From contig NZ_JACTVI010000077.1 of assembly GCF_014495685.1 (NCBI RefSeq), positions 1-39,653 on the forward strand: a stretch of 39,653 bases of DNA, written 5' to 3'. The notes under the pieces are model-generated. The model did no database searches. It was not told the origin of the DNA and saw nothing but the letters and a program-made list of their open reading frames with translations. Made by a program: the position numbers and the translations under genes. This DNA is from Streptomyces sp. TRM68367. Lineage in GTDB: Bacteria; Actinomycetota; Actinomycetes; Streptomycetales; Streptomycetaceae. Below are positions 7,101 through 14,622 of the stretch, one piece after another (position 1 is the stretch's first letter; each line of letters starts with the position of its first letter).

Positions 7101-9609
7101 CGCGCGCGGGGAAATCCTGGAGCTGAAGACGACCATCAACACGATGGTCGACCAGCTGTCGTCCTTCGCCGAGGAGGTCACCCGCGTGGCCCGTGAGGTG
7201 GGCACGGAGGGCCAACTGGGCGGCCAGGCGCGAGTGCGTGACGTGGACGGCACCTGGCGGGACCTGACCGAGTCCGTGAACGAGATGGCCGGGAACCTCA
7301 CCCGGCAGGTGCGGGCCATTGCCCGCGTGGCGACCGCGGTGACCCGCGGCGACCTGAACCTGAAGATCGACGTGGACGCGTCCGGCGAGATCCAGGAACT
7401 CCAGGACTACATCAACAAGATGATCGCCAACCTGCGCGACACCACGATCGCCAACCAGGAGCAGGACTGGCTCAAGGGCAACCTCGCCCGGATCTCCGCG
7501 CTGATGCAGGGCCGCCGCGACCTGGAGGACGTGGCCTCGCTGATCATGAGCGAGCTGACCCCGGTGGTCTCCGCGCAGCACGGCGCGTTCTTCCTCGCCA
7601 TGCCGAACCTCGACGACCACGGCGGCGCGGGCGGCGACGCGTACGAGCTGCGGATGCTCGGCTCGTACGGCTACTCGATGGGCTCCATGCCGACGTCGTT
7701 CGGTCCGGGTGAGGGGCTGATCGGGACGGCGGCCCAGGAGAGGCGCACGATCCTCGTGGAGAACGCGCCCAGCGGCTATCTGAAGATCTCCTCCGGGCTC
7801 GGGGAGGCGCCGCCGGCGCAGGTGATCGTGCTGCCGGTGCTGTTCGAGGGCACGGTGCTCGGCGTCATCGAGCTGGCGTCCTTCACGCCGTTCACGCAGA
7901 TCCAGAAGGACTTCCTCAACCAGATCGCCGAGATGATCGCGACCAGCGTCAACACCATCTCGGTCAACACCAAGACGGAGCAGCTGCTGAAGCAGTCGCA
8001 GGAGCTGACCGAGCAGCTGCGTGAGCGCTCGGCCGAGTTGGAGCAGCGGCAGAAGGCCCTGCAGGCCTCCAACGCCGAACTGGAGGAGAAGGCCGAGCTG
8101 CTGGCCCAGCAGAACCGCGACATCGAGGTGAAGAACACCGAGATCGAGGAGGCGCGGCAGGTCCTGGAGGAGCGCGCGGAGCAACTCGCGGTCTCCATGC
8201 GCTACAAGAGCGAGTTCCTCGCCAACATGTCGCACGAGCTGCGGACGCCGCTCAACTCGCTGCTGATCCTGGCCAAGCTGCTCGCCGACAACGCCGAGGG
8301 CAACCTCTCCCCGAAGCAGGTCGAGTTCGCCGAGACCATCCACGGCGCCGGCTCCGACCTGCTGCAGCTGATCAACGACATCCTCGACCTGTCGAAGGTC
8401 GAGGCGGGCAAGATGGACGTCTCCCCGACGCGTATCGCGCTCGTCCAGCTCGTCGACTACGTGGAGGCCACCTTCCGGCCGCTGACCGCGGAGAAGGGCC
8501 TGGACCTGTCCGTACGGGTCTCGCCGGATCTGCCCGCCACCCTGCACACCGACGAGCAGCGGCTGCTGCAGGTGCTGCGCAACCTGCTGTCCAACGCGGT
8601 GAAGTTCACCGACTCCGGCTCGGTCGAGCTGGTCATCCGGCCCTCGCGGGACGATGTCCCGCAGGGCATCCGGGAGCAGTTGCTGGAGACCGGTTCGATG
8701 ACCGACCCGGACGCGGATCTGATCGCGTTCTCGGTGACCGACACCGGCATCGGCATCGCGGCCAGCAAGATGCGGGTGATCTTCGAGGCGTTCAAGCAGG
8801 CCGACGGCACGACCAGCCGCAAGTACGGCGGCACGGGCCTGGGGCTGTCCATCTCGCGGGAGATCGCCCAGCTGCTGGGCGGGGAGATCCACGCGCAGAG
8901 CGAGCCGGGCCGCGGCTCGACGTTCACGCTGTATCTGCCGATGCACCCCACCGAGTTGCCGCCGCAGGGCTACCAGCAGCCCATGGCCGCCCTGAACGTC
9001 GGCGACCTGGTGTCGTCCGCCTCGGACCTGGCCCACCTGTCCGAGCTGTCCGAGGCGGAGGTCGAGACGCCGGCCGAGGTGAAGTCGTACCAGGAGACGC
9101 AGAACGGCCCCGCGGCCCTCTTCCGGCGCCGCCGCCGGAGCCTGCCGGAGATCGAGCCACGCCCTGCGCAGCAGGAGCAGTGGCCGGCCGCCGAGCAGGA
9201 GGCGGCGCCGCGGTCGCTGCGTGGGCTGCGCTTCGGCGGCGAGAAGGTGCTGATCGTCGACGACGACATCCGCAACGTCTTCGCGCTCACCAGCGTCCTG
9301 GAGCAGCACGGCCTGTCCGTGCTGTATGCCGAGAACGGCCGCGAGGGCATCGAGGTCCTGGAGCAGCACGACGACGTGGCGGTCGTCCTGATGGACATCA
9401 TGATGCCCGAGATGGACGGGTATGCAACGACCACGGCGATCCGCAGGATGCCGCAGTTCGCCGGGCTGCCGATCATCGCGCTGACCGCGAAGGCGATGAA
9501 GGGCGACCGGGAGAAGGCGATCCAGTCGGGCGCCTCGGACTACGTGACGAAACCGGTCGACCCCGATCACCTGCTGGCGGTGATGCAGCAGTGGATGCGG
9601 GAGGAGTGA
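4132..9609 (+). CDS. osaA: OsaA: HAMP-array hybrid histidine kinase (osmotic stress)
   Basis: Hybrid sensor kinase of 1825 residues with no signal peptide or membrane segment, hence cytoplasmic. An N-terminal degenerate repeat precedes ten consecutive 92-residue HAMP-type units. The GGQA motif recurs at residues 202, 294, 386 and so on to 1030. A GAF domain follows (about 1124-1275), then a glutamate-rich coiled coil (about 1280-1360). HisKA is 'SHELRTPLNS' with phosphoacceptor H1368. The HATPase has N-box NLLSN (1484-1488), G1 D1537 in DTGIGI, and GGTGLGLS. A C-terminal receiver has the acidic cluster DDD 1710-1712, phosphoacceptor D1755 and a conserved TKP lysine. The architecture resembles fungal group III (Nik1/Os-1) osmosensor kinases. 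GTG at 4132 follows GGGAGGGACACA. OsaB lies downstream. In S. coelicolor, as I recall, the osa genes are needed for osmoadaptation and for differentiation on high-osmolarity medium. Confidence 0.93.
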   Translation: MESGAATRGTKTRAKGGQSPSNQRRASNGTTVVDTAALNRLMVALVAMRDGNFRKRLTVSGDGVMSEIAAVFNEVADRNMHLTGELARVRRMVGREGKLTERLETGACEGSWSTAIDHSNALVDDLVRPVSEVSRVLSAVAEGDLSPRMELRTQTPEGPGHPLRGEFLKVARTVNNLVDQLSTFTDEVTRVASEVGTEGKLGGQARVRGMSGSWKDLTESVNTMAYRLTAQVRDIALVTTAVAKGDLSRKVTVHVAGEMLELKNTVNTMVDQLSAFSSEVTRVAREVGTEGILGGQAQVSGVDGVWKELTDSVNTMAGNLTVQVRGIAEVTTAVASGDLSRKVTVAARGEVAQLADTINQMTETLRIFADEVTRVANQVGAEGRLGGQANVPGAAGTWKDLTDSVNTVFRNLTIQVRDIAQVTTSVASGDLSQKVTVDVAGEMLELKNTVNGMVDQLSAFGSEVTRVAREVGVEGELGGQAQVMGAAGTWKDLTDSVNTAFRNLTGQVRNIAQVTTAVANGDLSQKVTVDVSGEMLQLKNTVNTMVDQLSSFADQVTRVASEVGTEGRLGGQARVDGVSGTWKELTDSVNSMAGNLTSQVRNIAQVTTAVARGDLSQKIDVDARGEILELKNTINTMVDQLSSFADQVTRVAREVGTEGRLGGQAQVPGVAGVWRDLTDSVNGMAGNLTAQVRNIAQVATAVARGDLSQKITVDARGEILELKNTLNTMVDQLSSFAEEVTRVAREVGTEGQLGGQAEVQGVAGTWKDLTQSVNFMANNLTSQVRNIAEVTTAVAKGDLSKKITVDAKGEILELVTTVNTMVDQLSSFAEQVTRVAREVGTEGILGGQAHVPGVVGIWKDLSDNVNLMAKNLTVQVRNISQVAAAVANGDLTRTVTIEARGEVAQLADTFNTMVKTLSSFADQVTKVAREVGTDGILGGQAHVPGVAGTWKDLTESVNQMASNLTGQVRNIAMVTTAIAKGDLTKKIDIDARGEILELKTTINTMVDQLSSFAEEVTRVAREVGTEGQLGGQARVRDVDGTWRDLTESVNEMAGNLTRQVRAIARVATAVTRGDLNLKIDVDASGEIQELQDYINKMIANLRDTTIANQEQDWLKGNLARISALMQGRRDLEDVASLIMSELTPVVSAQHGAFFLAMPNLDDHGGAGGDAYELRMLGSYGYSMGSMPTSFGPGEGLIGTAAQERRTILVENAPSGYLKISSGLGEAPPAQVIVLPVLFEGTVLGVIELASFTPFTQIQKDFLNQIAEMIATSVNTISVNTKTEQLLKQSQELTEQLRERSAELEQRQKALQASNAELEEKAELLAQQNRDIEVKNTEIEEARQVLEERAEQLAVSMRYKSEFLANMSHELRTPLNSLLILAKLLADNAEGNLSPKQVEFAETIHGAGSDLLQLINDILDLSKVEAGKMDVSPTRIALVQLVDYVEATFRPLTAEKGLDLSVRVSPDLPATLHTDEQRLLQVLRNLLSNAVKFTDSGSVELVIRPSRDDVPQGIREQLLETGSMTDPDADLIAFSVTDTGIGIAASKMRVIFEAFKQADGTTSRKYGGTGLGLSISREIAQLLGGEIHAQSEPGRGSTFTLYLPMHPTELPPQGYQQPMAALNVGDLVSSASDLAHLSELSEAEVETPAEVKSYQETQNGPAALFRRRRRSLPEIEPRPAQQEQWPAAEQEAAPRSLRGLRFGGEKVLIVDDDIRNVFALTSVLEQHGLSVLYAENGREGIEVLEQHDDVAVVLMDIMMPEMDGYATTTAIRRMPQFAGLPIIALTAKAMKGDREKAIQSGASDYVTKPVDPDHLLAVMQQWMREE
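4651..7410 (+). repeat. Ten tandem 276-bp HAMP-encoding repeats
   Basis: The GGCGGCCAGGC-like core (GGQA codons) recurs at 4735, 5011, 5287, 5563, 5839, 6115, 6391, 6667, 6943 and 7219, always exactly 276 bp (92 codons) apart. No unit has gained or lost a codon. Neighbouring units share long near-identical stretches, for instance the codons for VDQLSSFA and VTRVAREVGTEG, which makes recombinational copy-number change possible. Confidence 0.93.
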
Positions 9610-9638
9610 CCGTAACGTTCGGACATCGCGTGGATGTG

Positions 9639-9661
9639 GTGGGAACGATCGTGGTTCCCAC
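9639..9661. promoter_or_regulatory. 8-bp inverted repeat after osaA
   Basis: GTGGGAAC and GTTCCCAC are perfect 8-bp arms separated by GATCGTG, 30 bases after the osaA stop. The repeat has no T-tract, so it may be a weak terminator, an mRNA-stabilising hairpin or a protein-binding palindrome ahead of osaB. Further into the 274-bp osaA-osaB gap, GTGACA recurs at 9753 and 9764 (11-bp spacing), a pattern typical of response-regulator sites. Confidence 0.45.
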
Positions 9662-9883
9662 GGAGTTGCTGACAGAGTGTGCGCGACGCCGTGTAGAAGC
9701 ACGGGGATCGGGGAACCTTCTGGTCCCCTGCTGCGTTTCTGCTACGTGCACAGTGACATCGCGGTGACAGGGTGTGGCGACAGGCGGGGTGCGGCTACCA
9801 TGACCGGCACGAGGGCGGGCGGCGTAAGGGAGTCGCCCCCTGGGGCGGAGCCCGGTGCACTGCCGGGGCGAGGAGGGCGGGCC

Positions 9884-10564
9884 ATGGTGCAGAAGGCCAA
9901 GATCCTCCTGGTCGATGACCGGCCGGAGAATCTGCTGGCGCTGGAGGCGATCCTCTCTGCGCTCGATCAGACACTGGTGCGGGCATCGTCCGGGGAGGAA
10001 GCGCTCAAAGCACTGCTCACGGACGATTTCGCGGTCATTCTGCTGGACGTCCAGATGCCGGGCATGGACGGTTTCGAGACCGCCGCCCACATCAAGCGGC
10101 GGGAGCGCACGAGGGACATCCCGATCATCTTCCTCACCGCGATCAACCACGGGCCGCACCACACCTTCCGGGGGTATGCGGCGGGAGCGGTTGACTACAT
10201 TTCCAAGCCGTTCGACCCGTGGGTGCTGCGCGCGAAGGTCTCGGTCTTCGTCGAGCTGTACATGAAGAACTGCCAGCTGCGGGAGCAGGCGTCCCTGCTG
10301 CGGCTCCAGTTGGAGGGGGGCGGCAGGAACGCAGACGGTGAGGCCGAGGAGTCCGCCGGTCTGCTCGCGGAGTTGTCGGCGCGGCTCGCGGCGGTCGAGG
10401 AGCAGGCCGAGGCGCTGTCCAAGCAGCTCAACGACGAGTCGACGGACGCGGCGGCGGTCGCCACGGCGGCCCATCTGGAGCGCAAGCTCACCGGGTTGCG
10501 GCGGGCGCTGGACGCGCTGGAGCCGGGAGCCGACAGTTCAGCGTCGGTGCCCTCGCAGAACTGA
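9884..10564 (+). CDS. osaB: OsaB: osmoadaptation response regulator
   Basis: Response regulator of 226 residues. The N-terminal receiver (about 5-125) has the acidic pair D11/D12, phosphoacceptor D55 in VILLDVQMPGMDG, a conserved threonine in FLTA and lysine in ISKPF. The C-terminal 90 residues are a helical, glutamine/glutamate/alanine-rich coiled coil with no recognisable HTH or enzymatic output domain. It may therefore signal by protein contact or through an unusual output. ATG at 9884 is chosen because GGAGG sits seven bases upstream. The open frame extends upstream but that part looks non-coding. It lies 274 bp after osaA on the same strand, probably with its own promoter as well. A terminator-like hairpin follows. 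It is the expected partner of OsaA. Confidence 0.92.
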   Translation: MVQKAKILLVDDRPENLLALEAILSALDQTLVRASSGEEALKALLTDDFAVILLDVQMPGMDGFETAAHIKRRERTRDIPIIFLTAINHGPHHTFRGYAAGAVDYISKPFDPWVLRAKVSVFVELYMKNCQLREQASLLRLQLEGGGRNADGEAEESAGLLAELSARLAAVEEQAEALSKQLNDESTDAAAVATAAHLERKLTGLRRALDALEPGADSSASVPSQN

Positions 10565-10578
10565 CGGACCGGATGCGA

Positions 10579-10611
10579 CGGGGCATTGGCGAGGCCCACT
10601 GCCACGCCCCG
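10579..10611 (+). terminator. Hairpin terminator after osaB
   Basis: CGGGGC (10579-10584) pairs with GCCCCG (10606-10611), with TGGC/GCCA pairing inside. It begins 15 bases after the osaB stop. There is no strong T-tract, which is common for Streptomyces terminators. It probably separates osaB from ftsK. Confidence 0.5.
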
Positions 10612-10726
10612 CTGGTTCGTCGTCGCGTGAGGGCTTGTCAGTTCGGCGCCTCCGCAAGGGCGACACGAACGGGTGAAGCGGTAAGCACACGTGTCCCCTG
10701 TCGTCTTCACCGGTAACCTCACACCT

Positions 10727-13438
10727 ATGGCCTCACGTCCTTCCGCAGCCAAGAAGCCGCCCGCGAAGAAGGCGGCCGCTTCAGCGAAGGCTCCGGCGAA
10801 GAAGGCCGCTGCCAAGAAGGCCCCTGCCAAGAAGGCGCCGGCGAAGAAGAAGGCCGCGGCGAAGAAGCCCGCGCCCCAACCGGCGCCGAATCCCACCGGG
10901 GGCATCTTCCGGCTCGCGCGCGCCCTCTGGCTCGGCGTCGCGCACGCCGTCGGCGCCGTGTTCCGCGGCATAGGACGGGGCGCGAAGAACCTCGACCCCG
11001 CCCACCGCAAGGACGGCGTCGCGCTGCTGCTGCTCGGTATCGCGCTGATCGTCGCCGCCGGCACCTGGGCCGACCTGCGCGGCCCCGTCGGCGACCTGGT
11101 CGAGATCCTGGTGACCGGTGCCTTCGGGCGGCTCGACCTGCTCGTGCCGATCCTGCTCGCGGTCATCGCCGTGCGCTTCATCCGGCACCCCGAGAAGCCC
11201 GAGGCCAACGGCCGTATTGTCATCGGCCTGTCCGCGCTCGTCATCGGCGTGCTCGGCCAGGTCCACATCGCCTGCGGCTCGCCCGCCCGCAGCGACGGCA
11301 TGCAGGCCATAAGGGACGCCGGCGGCCTCATCGGCTGGGCGGCGGCGACCCCGCTGACGGCGACGATGACCGAGGTCCTCGCCGTACCCCTGCTCGTGCT
11401 GCTGACGGTCTTCGGGCTGCTCGTGGTCACGGCCACCCCGGTCAACGCCATCCCGCAGCGGCTGCGGCAGCTCGGCGTGAAGCTCGGGATCGTCCGTGAG
11501 CCCGAGGAGGACGAGCTCACCGACGACGATCAGCGCTACGACGAGCAGTGGCGCGAGGCGCTGCCCGCGCGCCCCCGTAAGCGTCAAAGCGCCTCCCGGT
11601 CGTACGACCCCGACAGCGCGGAGGAGGACGCCCTCTCGCGGCGCCGTGGGCGGCCCCGGCGGTCCGCGGTGCCGCAGCCCGACATGGAGCGGCAGCCGGA
11701 CGCCGTGGACGTCGCGGCGGCGGCCGCGGCGGCGCTCGACGGTGCCGTCCTGCACGGCATGCCGCCCTCGCCGATCGTCGCCGACCTCACCCAGGGCGTC
11801 AGCGTGGGCGACCGTGCCGAGACCACGCCGACCCCGACACCGGTCCCGGCGGCGCGCCCCAAGCAGGAGAAGCTCGACGGGGACGTCCCCGACCTCACCA
11901 AGAAGCCGCCCGCCGAGACCCGCGACCTGCCCTCGCGCGCGGAGCAGCTCCAGCTCTCCGGCGACATCACCTACTCCCTGCCGTCGCTTGACCTGCTCAC
12001 GCGCGGCGGCCCCGGCAAGGCGCGCAGCGCCGCCAACGACGCCATAGTCGCCTCGCTCACCACCGTCTTCTCAGAGTTCAAGGTCGACGCCACCGTCACC
12101 GGCTTCACCCGCGGGCCGACGGTCACCCGCTACGAGGTCGAGCTGGGCCCCGCCGTGAAGGTCGAGCGGATCACCGCGCTGACCAAGAACATCGCGTACG
12201 CCGTGGCCAGCCCGGACGTGCGGATCATCAGCCCGATCCCCGGCAAGTCGGCGGTCGGCATCGAGATCCCGAACACCGACCGCGAGATGGTCAACCTCGG
12301 CGACGTCCTGCGGCTCGCGGAGTCCGCCGAGGACGACGACCCGATGCTGGTCGCCTTCGGCAAGGACGTCGAGGGCGGCTACGTCATGCACTCGCTGGCG
12401 AAGATGCCGCACATGCTGGTCGCCGGCGCCACCGGATCCGGCAAGTCGTCCTGCATCAACTGCCTGATCACCTCGGTCATGATGCGCGCGACCCCCGAGG
12501 ACGTCCGGATGATCCTGGTCGACCCCAAGCGGGTCGAGCTGACCGCCTACGAGGGCATCCCGCACCTGATCACCCCGATCATCACCAACCCCAAGCGGGC
12601 CGCCGAGGCGCTCCAGTGGGTCGTACGGGAGATGGACCTCAGGTACGACGACCTGGCGGCGTACGGCTACCGGCACATCGACGACTTCAATCGCGCCGTG
12701 CGCGAGGGCAAGGTCAAGCCGCCCGAGGGCAGCGAGCGCGAGCTCCAGCCGTACCCGTACCTGCTGGTGATCGTCGACGAACTCGCCGACCTGATGATGG
12801 TGGCGCCGCGGGACGTCGAGGACGCGATCGTGCGGATCACGCAGCTCGCGCGCGCGGCCGGCATCCACCTGGTGCTCGCCACGCAGCGGCCGTCGGTCGA
12901 CGTGGTCACCGGCCTGATCAAGGCGAACGTGCCCTCGCGGCTCGCCTTCGCCACGTCCTCGCTCGCCGACTCCCGGGTCATCCTCGACCAGCCCGGCGCC
13001 GAGAAGCTGATCGGCAAGGGCGACGGGCTGTTCCTGCCGATGGGCGCCAACAAGCCCACCCGTATGCAGGGCGCGTTCGTGACCGAGGAGGAGGTCGCGG
13101 TCGTCGTCCAGCACTGCAAGGACCAGATGGCGCCCGTCTTCCGGGACGACGTCGTCGTGGGCACCAAGCAGAAGAAGGAGATCGACGAGGACATCGGCGA
13201 CGACCTCGACCTGCTGTGCCAGGCGGCCGAACTTGTCGTCTCCACGCAGTTCGGGTCGACGTCCATGCTCCAGCGCAAGCTGCGGGTCGGCTTCGCCAAG
13301 GCCGGGCGGCTGATGGACCTCATGGAGTCCCGGAACATCGTCGGACCGAGCGAGGGTTCCAAAGCTCGTGACGTTCTTGTGAAGCCTGATGAGGTGGATG
13401 GCGTGCTCGCGGTGATCCGTGGGGAGTCTGAGGGGTAG
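10727..13438 (+). CDS. ftsK: FtsK/SpoIIIE DNA translocase
   Basis: Septal DNA pump of 903 residues that clears chromosomes from closing septa, in Streptomyces mainly during sporulation. Residues about 6-55 are a lysine/alanine/proline-rich tail like a histone H1 tail. Four hydrophobic segments follow (about 95-260), then a charged linker (260-430), then the motor. Walker A is GATGSGKSS with K573, and Walker B is LLVIVDELADL with D684/E685. The C-terminal gamma winged helix is seen in TSMLQRKLRVGF. Start choice: ATG 10727 lies seven bases after TAACCT, consistent with a leaderless mRNA. A GTG at 10691 would add 12 residues but has no good ribosome site. Flanking hairpins suggest a single-gene transcript. 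It is intact and of typical length. Confidence 0.95.
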   Translation: MASRPSAAKKPPAKKAAASAKAPAKKAAAKKAPAKKAPAKKKAAAKKPAPQPAPNPTGGIFRLARALWLGVAHAVGAVFRGIGRGAKNLDPAHRKDGVALLLLGIALIVAAGTWADLRGPVGDLVEILVTGAFGRLDLLVPILLAVIAVRFIRHPEKPEANGRIVIGLSALVIGVLGQVHIACGSPARSDGMQAIRDAGGLIGWAAATPLTATMTEVLAVPLLVLLTVFGLLVVTATPVNAIPQRLRQLGVKLGIVREPEEDELTDDDQRYDEQWREALPARPRKRQSASRSYDPDSAEEDALSRRRGRPRRSAVPQPDMERQPDAVDVAAAAAAALDGAVLHGMPPSPIVADLTQGVSVGDRAETTPTPTPVPAARPKQEKLDGDVPDLTKKPPAETRDLPSRAEQLQLSGDITYSLPSLDLLTRGGPGKARSAANDAIVASLTTVFSEFKVDATVTGFTRGPTVTRYEVELGPAVKVERITALTKNIAYAVASPDVRIISPIPGKSAVGIEIPNTDREMVNLGDVLRLAESAEDDDPMLVAFGKDVEGGYVMHSLAKMPHMLVAGATGSGKSSCINCLITSVMMRATPEDVRMILVDPKRVELTAYEGIPHLITPIITNPKRAAEALQWVVREMDLRYDDLAAYGYRHIDDFNRAVREGKVKPPEGSERELQPYPYLLVIVDELADLMMVAPRDVEDAIVRITQLARAAGIHLVLATQRPSVDVVTGLIKANVPSRLAFATSSLADSRVILDQPGAEKLIGKGDGLFLPMGANKPTRMQGAFVTEEEVAVVVQHCKDQMAPVFRDDVVVGTKQKKEIDEDIGDDLDLLCQAAELVVSTQFGSTSMLQRKLRVGFAKAGRLMDLMESRNIVGPSEGSKARDVLVKPDEVDGVLAVIRGESEG
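10739..10875 (+). repeat. AAGAAGGC(G/C)-rich low-complexity repeat in ftsK
   Basis: Short imperfect repeats of codons for K-K-A-P/A-A make up the 5' end of ftsK and encode a highly basic, disordered tail. Such tails are known from Streptomyces and mycobacterial DNA-binding proteins. Here it probably binds DNA non-specifically on the cytoplasmic side of the membrane domain. Confidence 0.8.
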
Positions 13439-13581
13439 GGAATACGGCACGCCACAGTGGTCGCCTCGCGCGGCGGGTACGGAAACCGGGTGTCCGGATC
13501 GTGACTCACCCGTGAGGGATCATTGAGCAACTGTTTCCCTTCGGCGTACGTCAAGTTGAGGGAAGAGACAAGCAGGTACCC

Positions 13582-13664
13582 CGCCATCGGCATGTCGGGC
13601 CATACCGATGGCGTACAAAGTCCTACCGCCCGGTTGCCCCACCCTTTTGCACCCCCCCTAGACT
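13582..13664 (+). promoter_or_regulatory. Inverted repeat and promoter of the RodZ-like gene
   Basis: CGCCATCGG (13582-13590) and CCGATGGCG (13605-13613) are perfect 9-bp arms with a 14-base spacer. TTGCCC (13634-13639) and TAGACT (13659-13664) with a 19-base spacer form a plausible promoter directly after, about 40 bases ahead of the GTG start. The repeat may be an operator or the ftsK transcript end. The rest of the 268-bp gap, 13439-13581, holds only short repeats. Confidence 0.5.
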
Positions 13665-13706
13665 GAACCTCCAGCACAGGCGGCTACACGCTCGAAAGGC
13701 GCCCCC

Positions 13707-14531
13707 GTGTCCATCGGCAACTCCCCTGAAGACGAGCGTCCGTTCGAAGACGTTTCCGAGGAAGCCCGCCCCTCCGTCGGCCGAGTCCTGCAGCAGGCCC
13801 GCATCGCGGCCGGGCTGACCGTCGACGACGTCAGTAGCGCCACCCGGGTCCGCATGAACATCGTGCACGCCATCGAGGCGGACGACTTCGCCGCCTGCGG
13901 CGGGGACGTCTACGCGCGCGGGCACATCCGGACCCTGGCCAAGGCCGTGCACCTCGATCCGGCCCCGCTGCTCGCGCAGTACGGCGCCGAGCACGGCGGG
14001 CGGCCCGACCCCGCCCTGGCCGCGTCTCTCTTCGAGGCGGAGCGCATCCGCCCGGAGCGATGCGGGCCGAACTGGACCGCGGCCATGGTCGCCGCGATCG
14101 TCGCCGTGATCGGATTCGTCGGGTTCACCCTGTTCCAGGACACCGACGGCGCCCGGAACCAGGTCGCCGCCGGCACCACCCCCACCGCCGACAAGTCCCC
14201 GTCACCGACCCCCAAGAAGCCCGCCGACCCCAAGCCTGATCCGTCGGACGCCATCGCCGCCGCGCCCCGGGACAAGGTGACCGTCCAGGTCAGCGCGACC
14301 GACGACCACAGCTGGATCTCCGCCAAGGACCACAACGGCGGGCTGCTGTTCGACGGCCTGCTCAAGCAGGGCGACACCAAGACGTTCCAGGACAGCTCCA
14401 AGATCAACTTGATCCTCGGCAACGCCGGCGTGATCGATCTGTATGTGAACGGCAAGAAGATCGAGCAGGAGTTCCGGCCGGGCGCCGTGGAGCGCCTGAC
14501 CTACACGAAGGGCGACCCCGAGGTCGGATAA
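13707..14531 (+). CDS. RodZ-like membrane-anchored HTH protein
   Basis: Protein of 274 residues with three parts. Residues about 20-95 are a Xre/HTH_25-type DNA-binding fold ('ARIAAGLTVDDVSSATRV', 'IEADDF', 'YARGHIRTLAKA'). A single transmembrane helix spans about 120-140 (AAMVAAIVAVIGFVGFTLF). A proline/threonine-rich outer linker precedes a DUF4115 domain (about 190-270). This is the RodZ/YmfM layout, in which the HTH end meets cytoskeletal or regulatory partners and the outer domain faces the wall. Streptomyces grows from tips, so the MreB link is uncertain. GTG at 13707 has AAAGG seven bases upstream. A strong hairpin follows the stop. In S. coelicolor this position is, as I recall, SCO5751. 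Confidence 0.82.
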   Translation: MSIGNSPEDERPFEDVSEEARPSVGRVLQQARIAAGLTVDDVSSATRVRMNIVHAIEADDFAACGGDVYARGHIRTLAKAVHLDPAPLLAQYGAEHGGRPDPALAASLFEAERIRPERCGPNWTAAMVAAIVAVIGFVGFTLFQDTDGARNQVAAGTTPTADKSPSPTPKKPADPKPDPSDAIAAAPRDKVTVQVSATDDHSWISAKDHNGGLLFDGLLKQGDTKTFQDSSKINLILGNAGVIDLYVNGKKIEQEFRPGAVERLTYTKGDPEVG

Positions 14532-14554
14532 CGGGTCCGAAGGTCCGAGTGGGA

Positions 14555-14582
14555 CGGGGTTGGTCAAGATCGGCCAACCCCG
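14555..14582 (+). terminator. Terminator between RodZ-like gene and rimO
   Basis: CGGGGTTGGTC (14555-14565) pairs with GGCCAACCCCG (14572-14582), an 11-bp stem with one wobble and a 6-base loop. It ends directly against TTGACG, the possible -35 box of the rimO promoter. Confidence 0.7.
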
Positions 14583-14622
14583 TTGACGTGGGGTGTCAGT
14601 GGGACGAAGTAGTCTTGAGCCC
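14583..14622 (+). promoter_or_regulatory. rimO promoter, probably leaderless
   Basis: TTGACG (14583-14588) and TAGTCT (14610-14615) are separated by 21 bases, longer than ideal. TAGTCT ends seven bases before ATG 14623 and no ribosome site is present, which suggests transcription starts at or next to the start codon. Confidence 0.5.

Noticed and set aside
3838..9702. A 1954-codon minus-strand open frame opposite osaA
   Set aside because: It exists only because osaA is GC-rich and repetitive; its His/Leu/Arg-rich sequence has no family resemblance.
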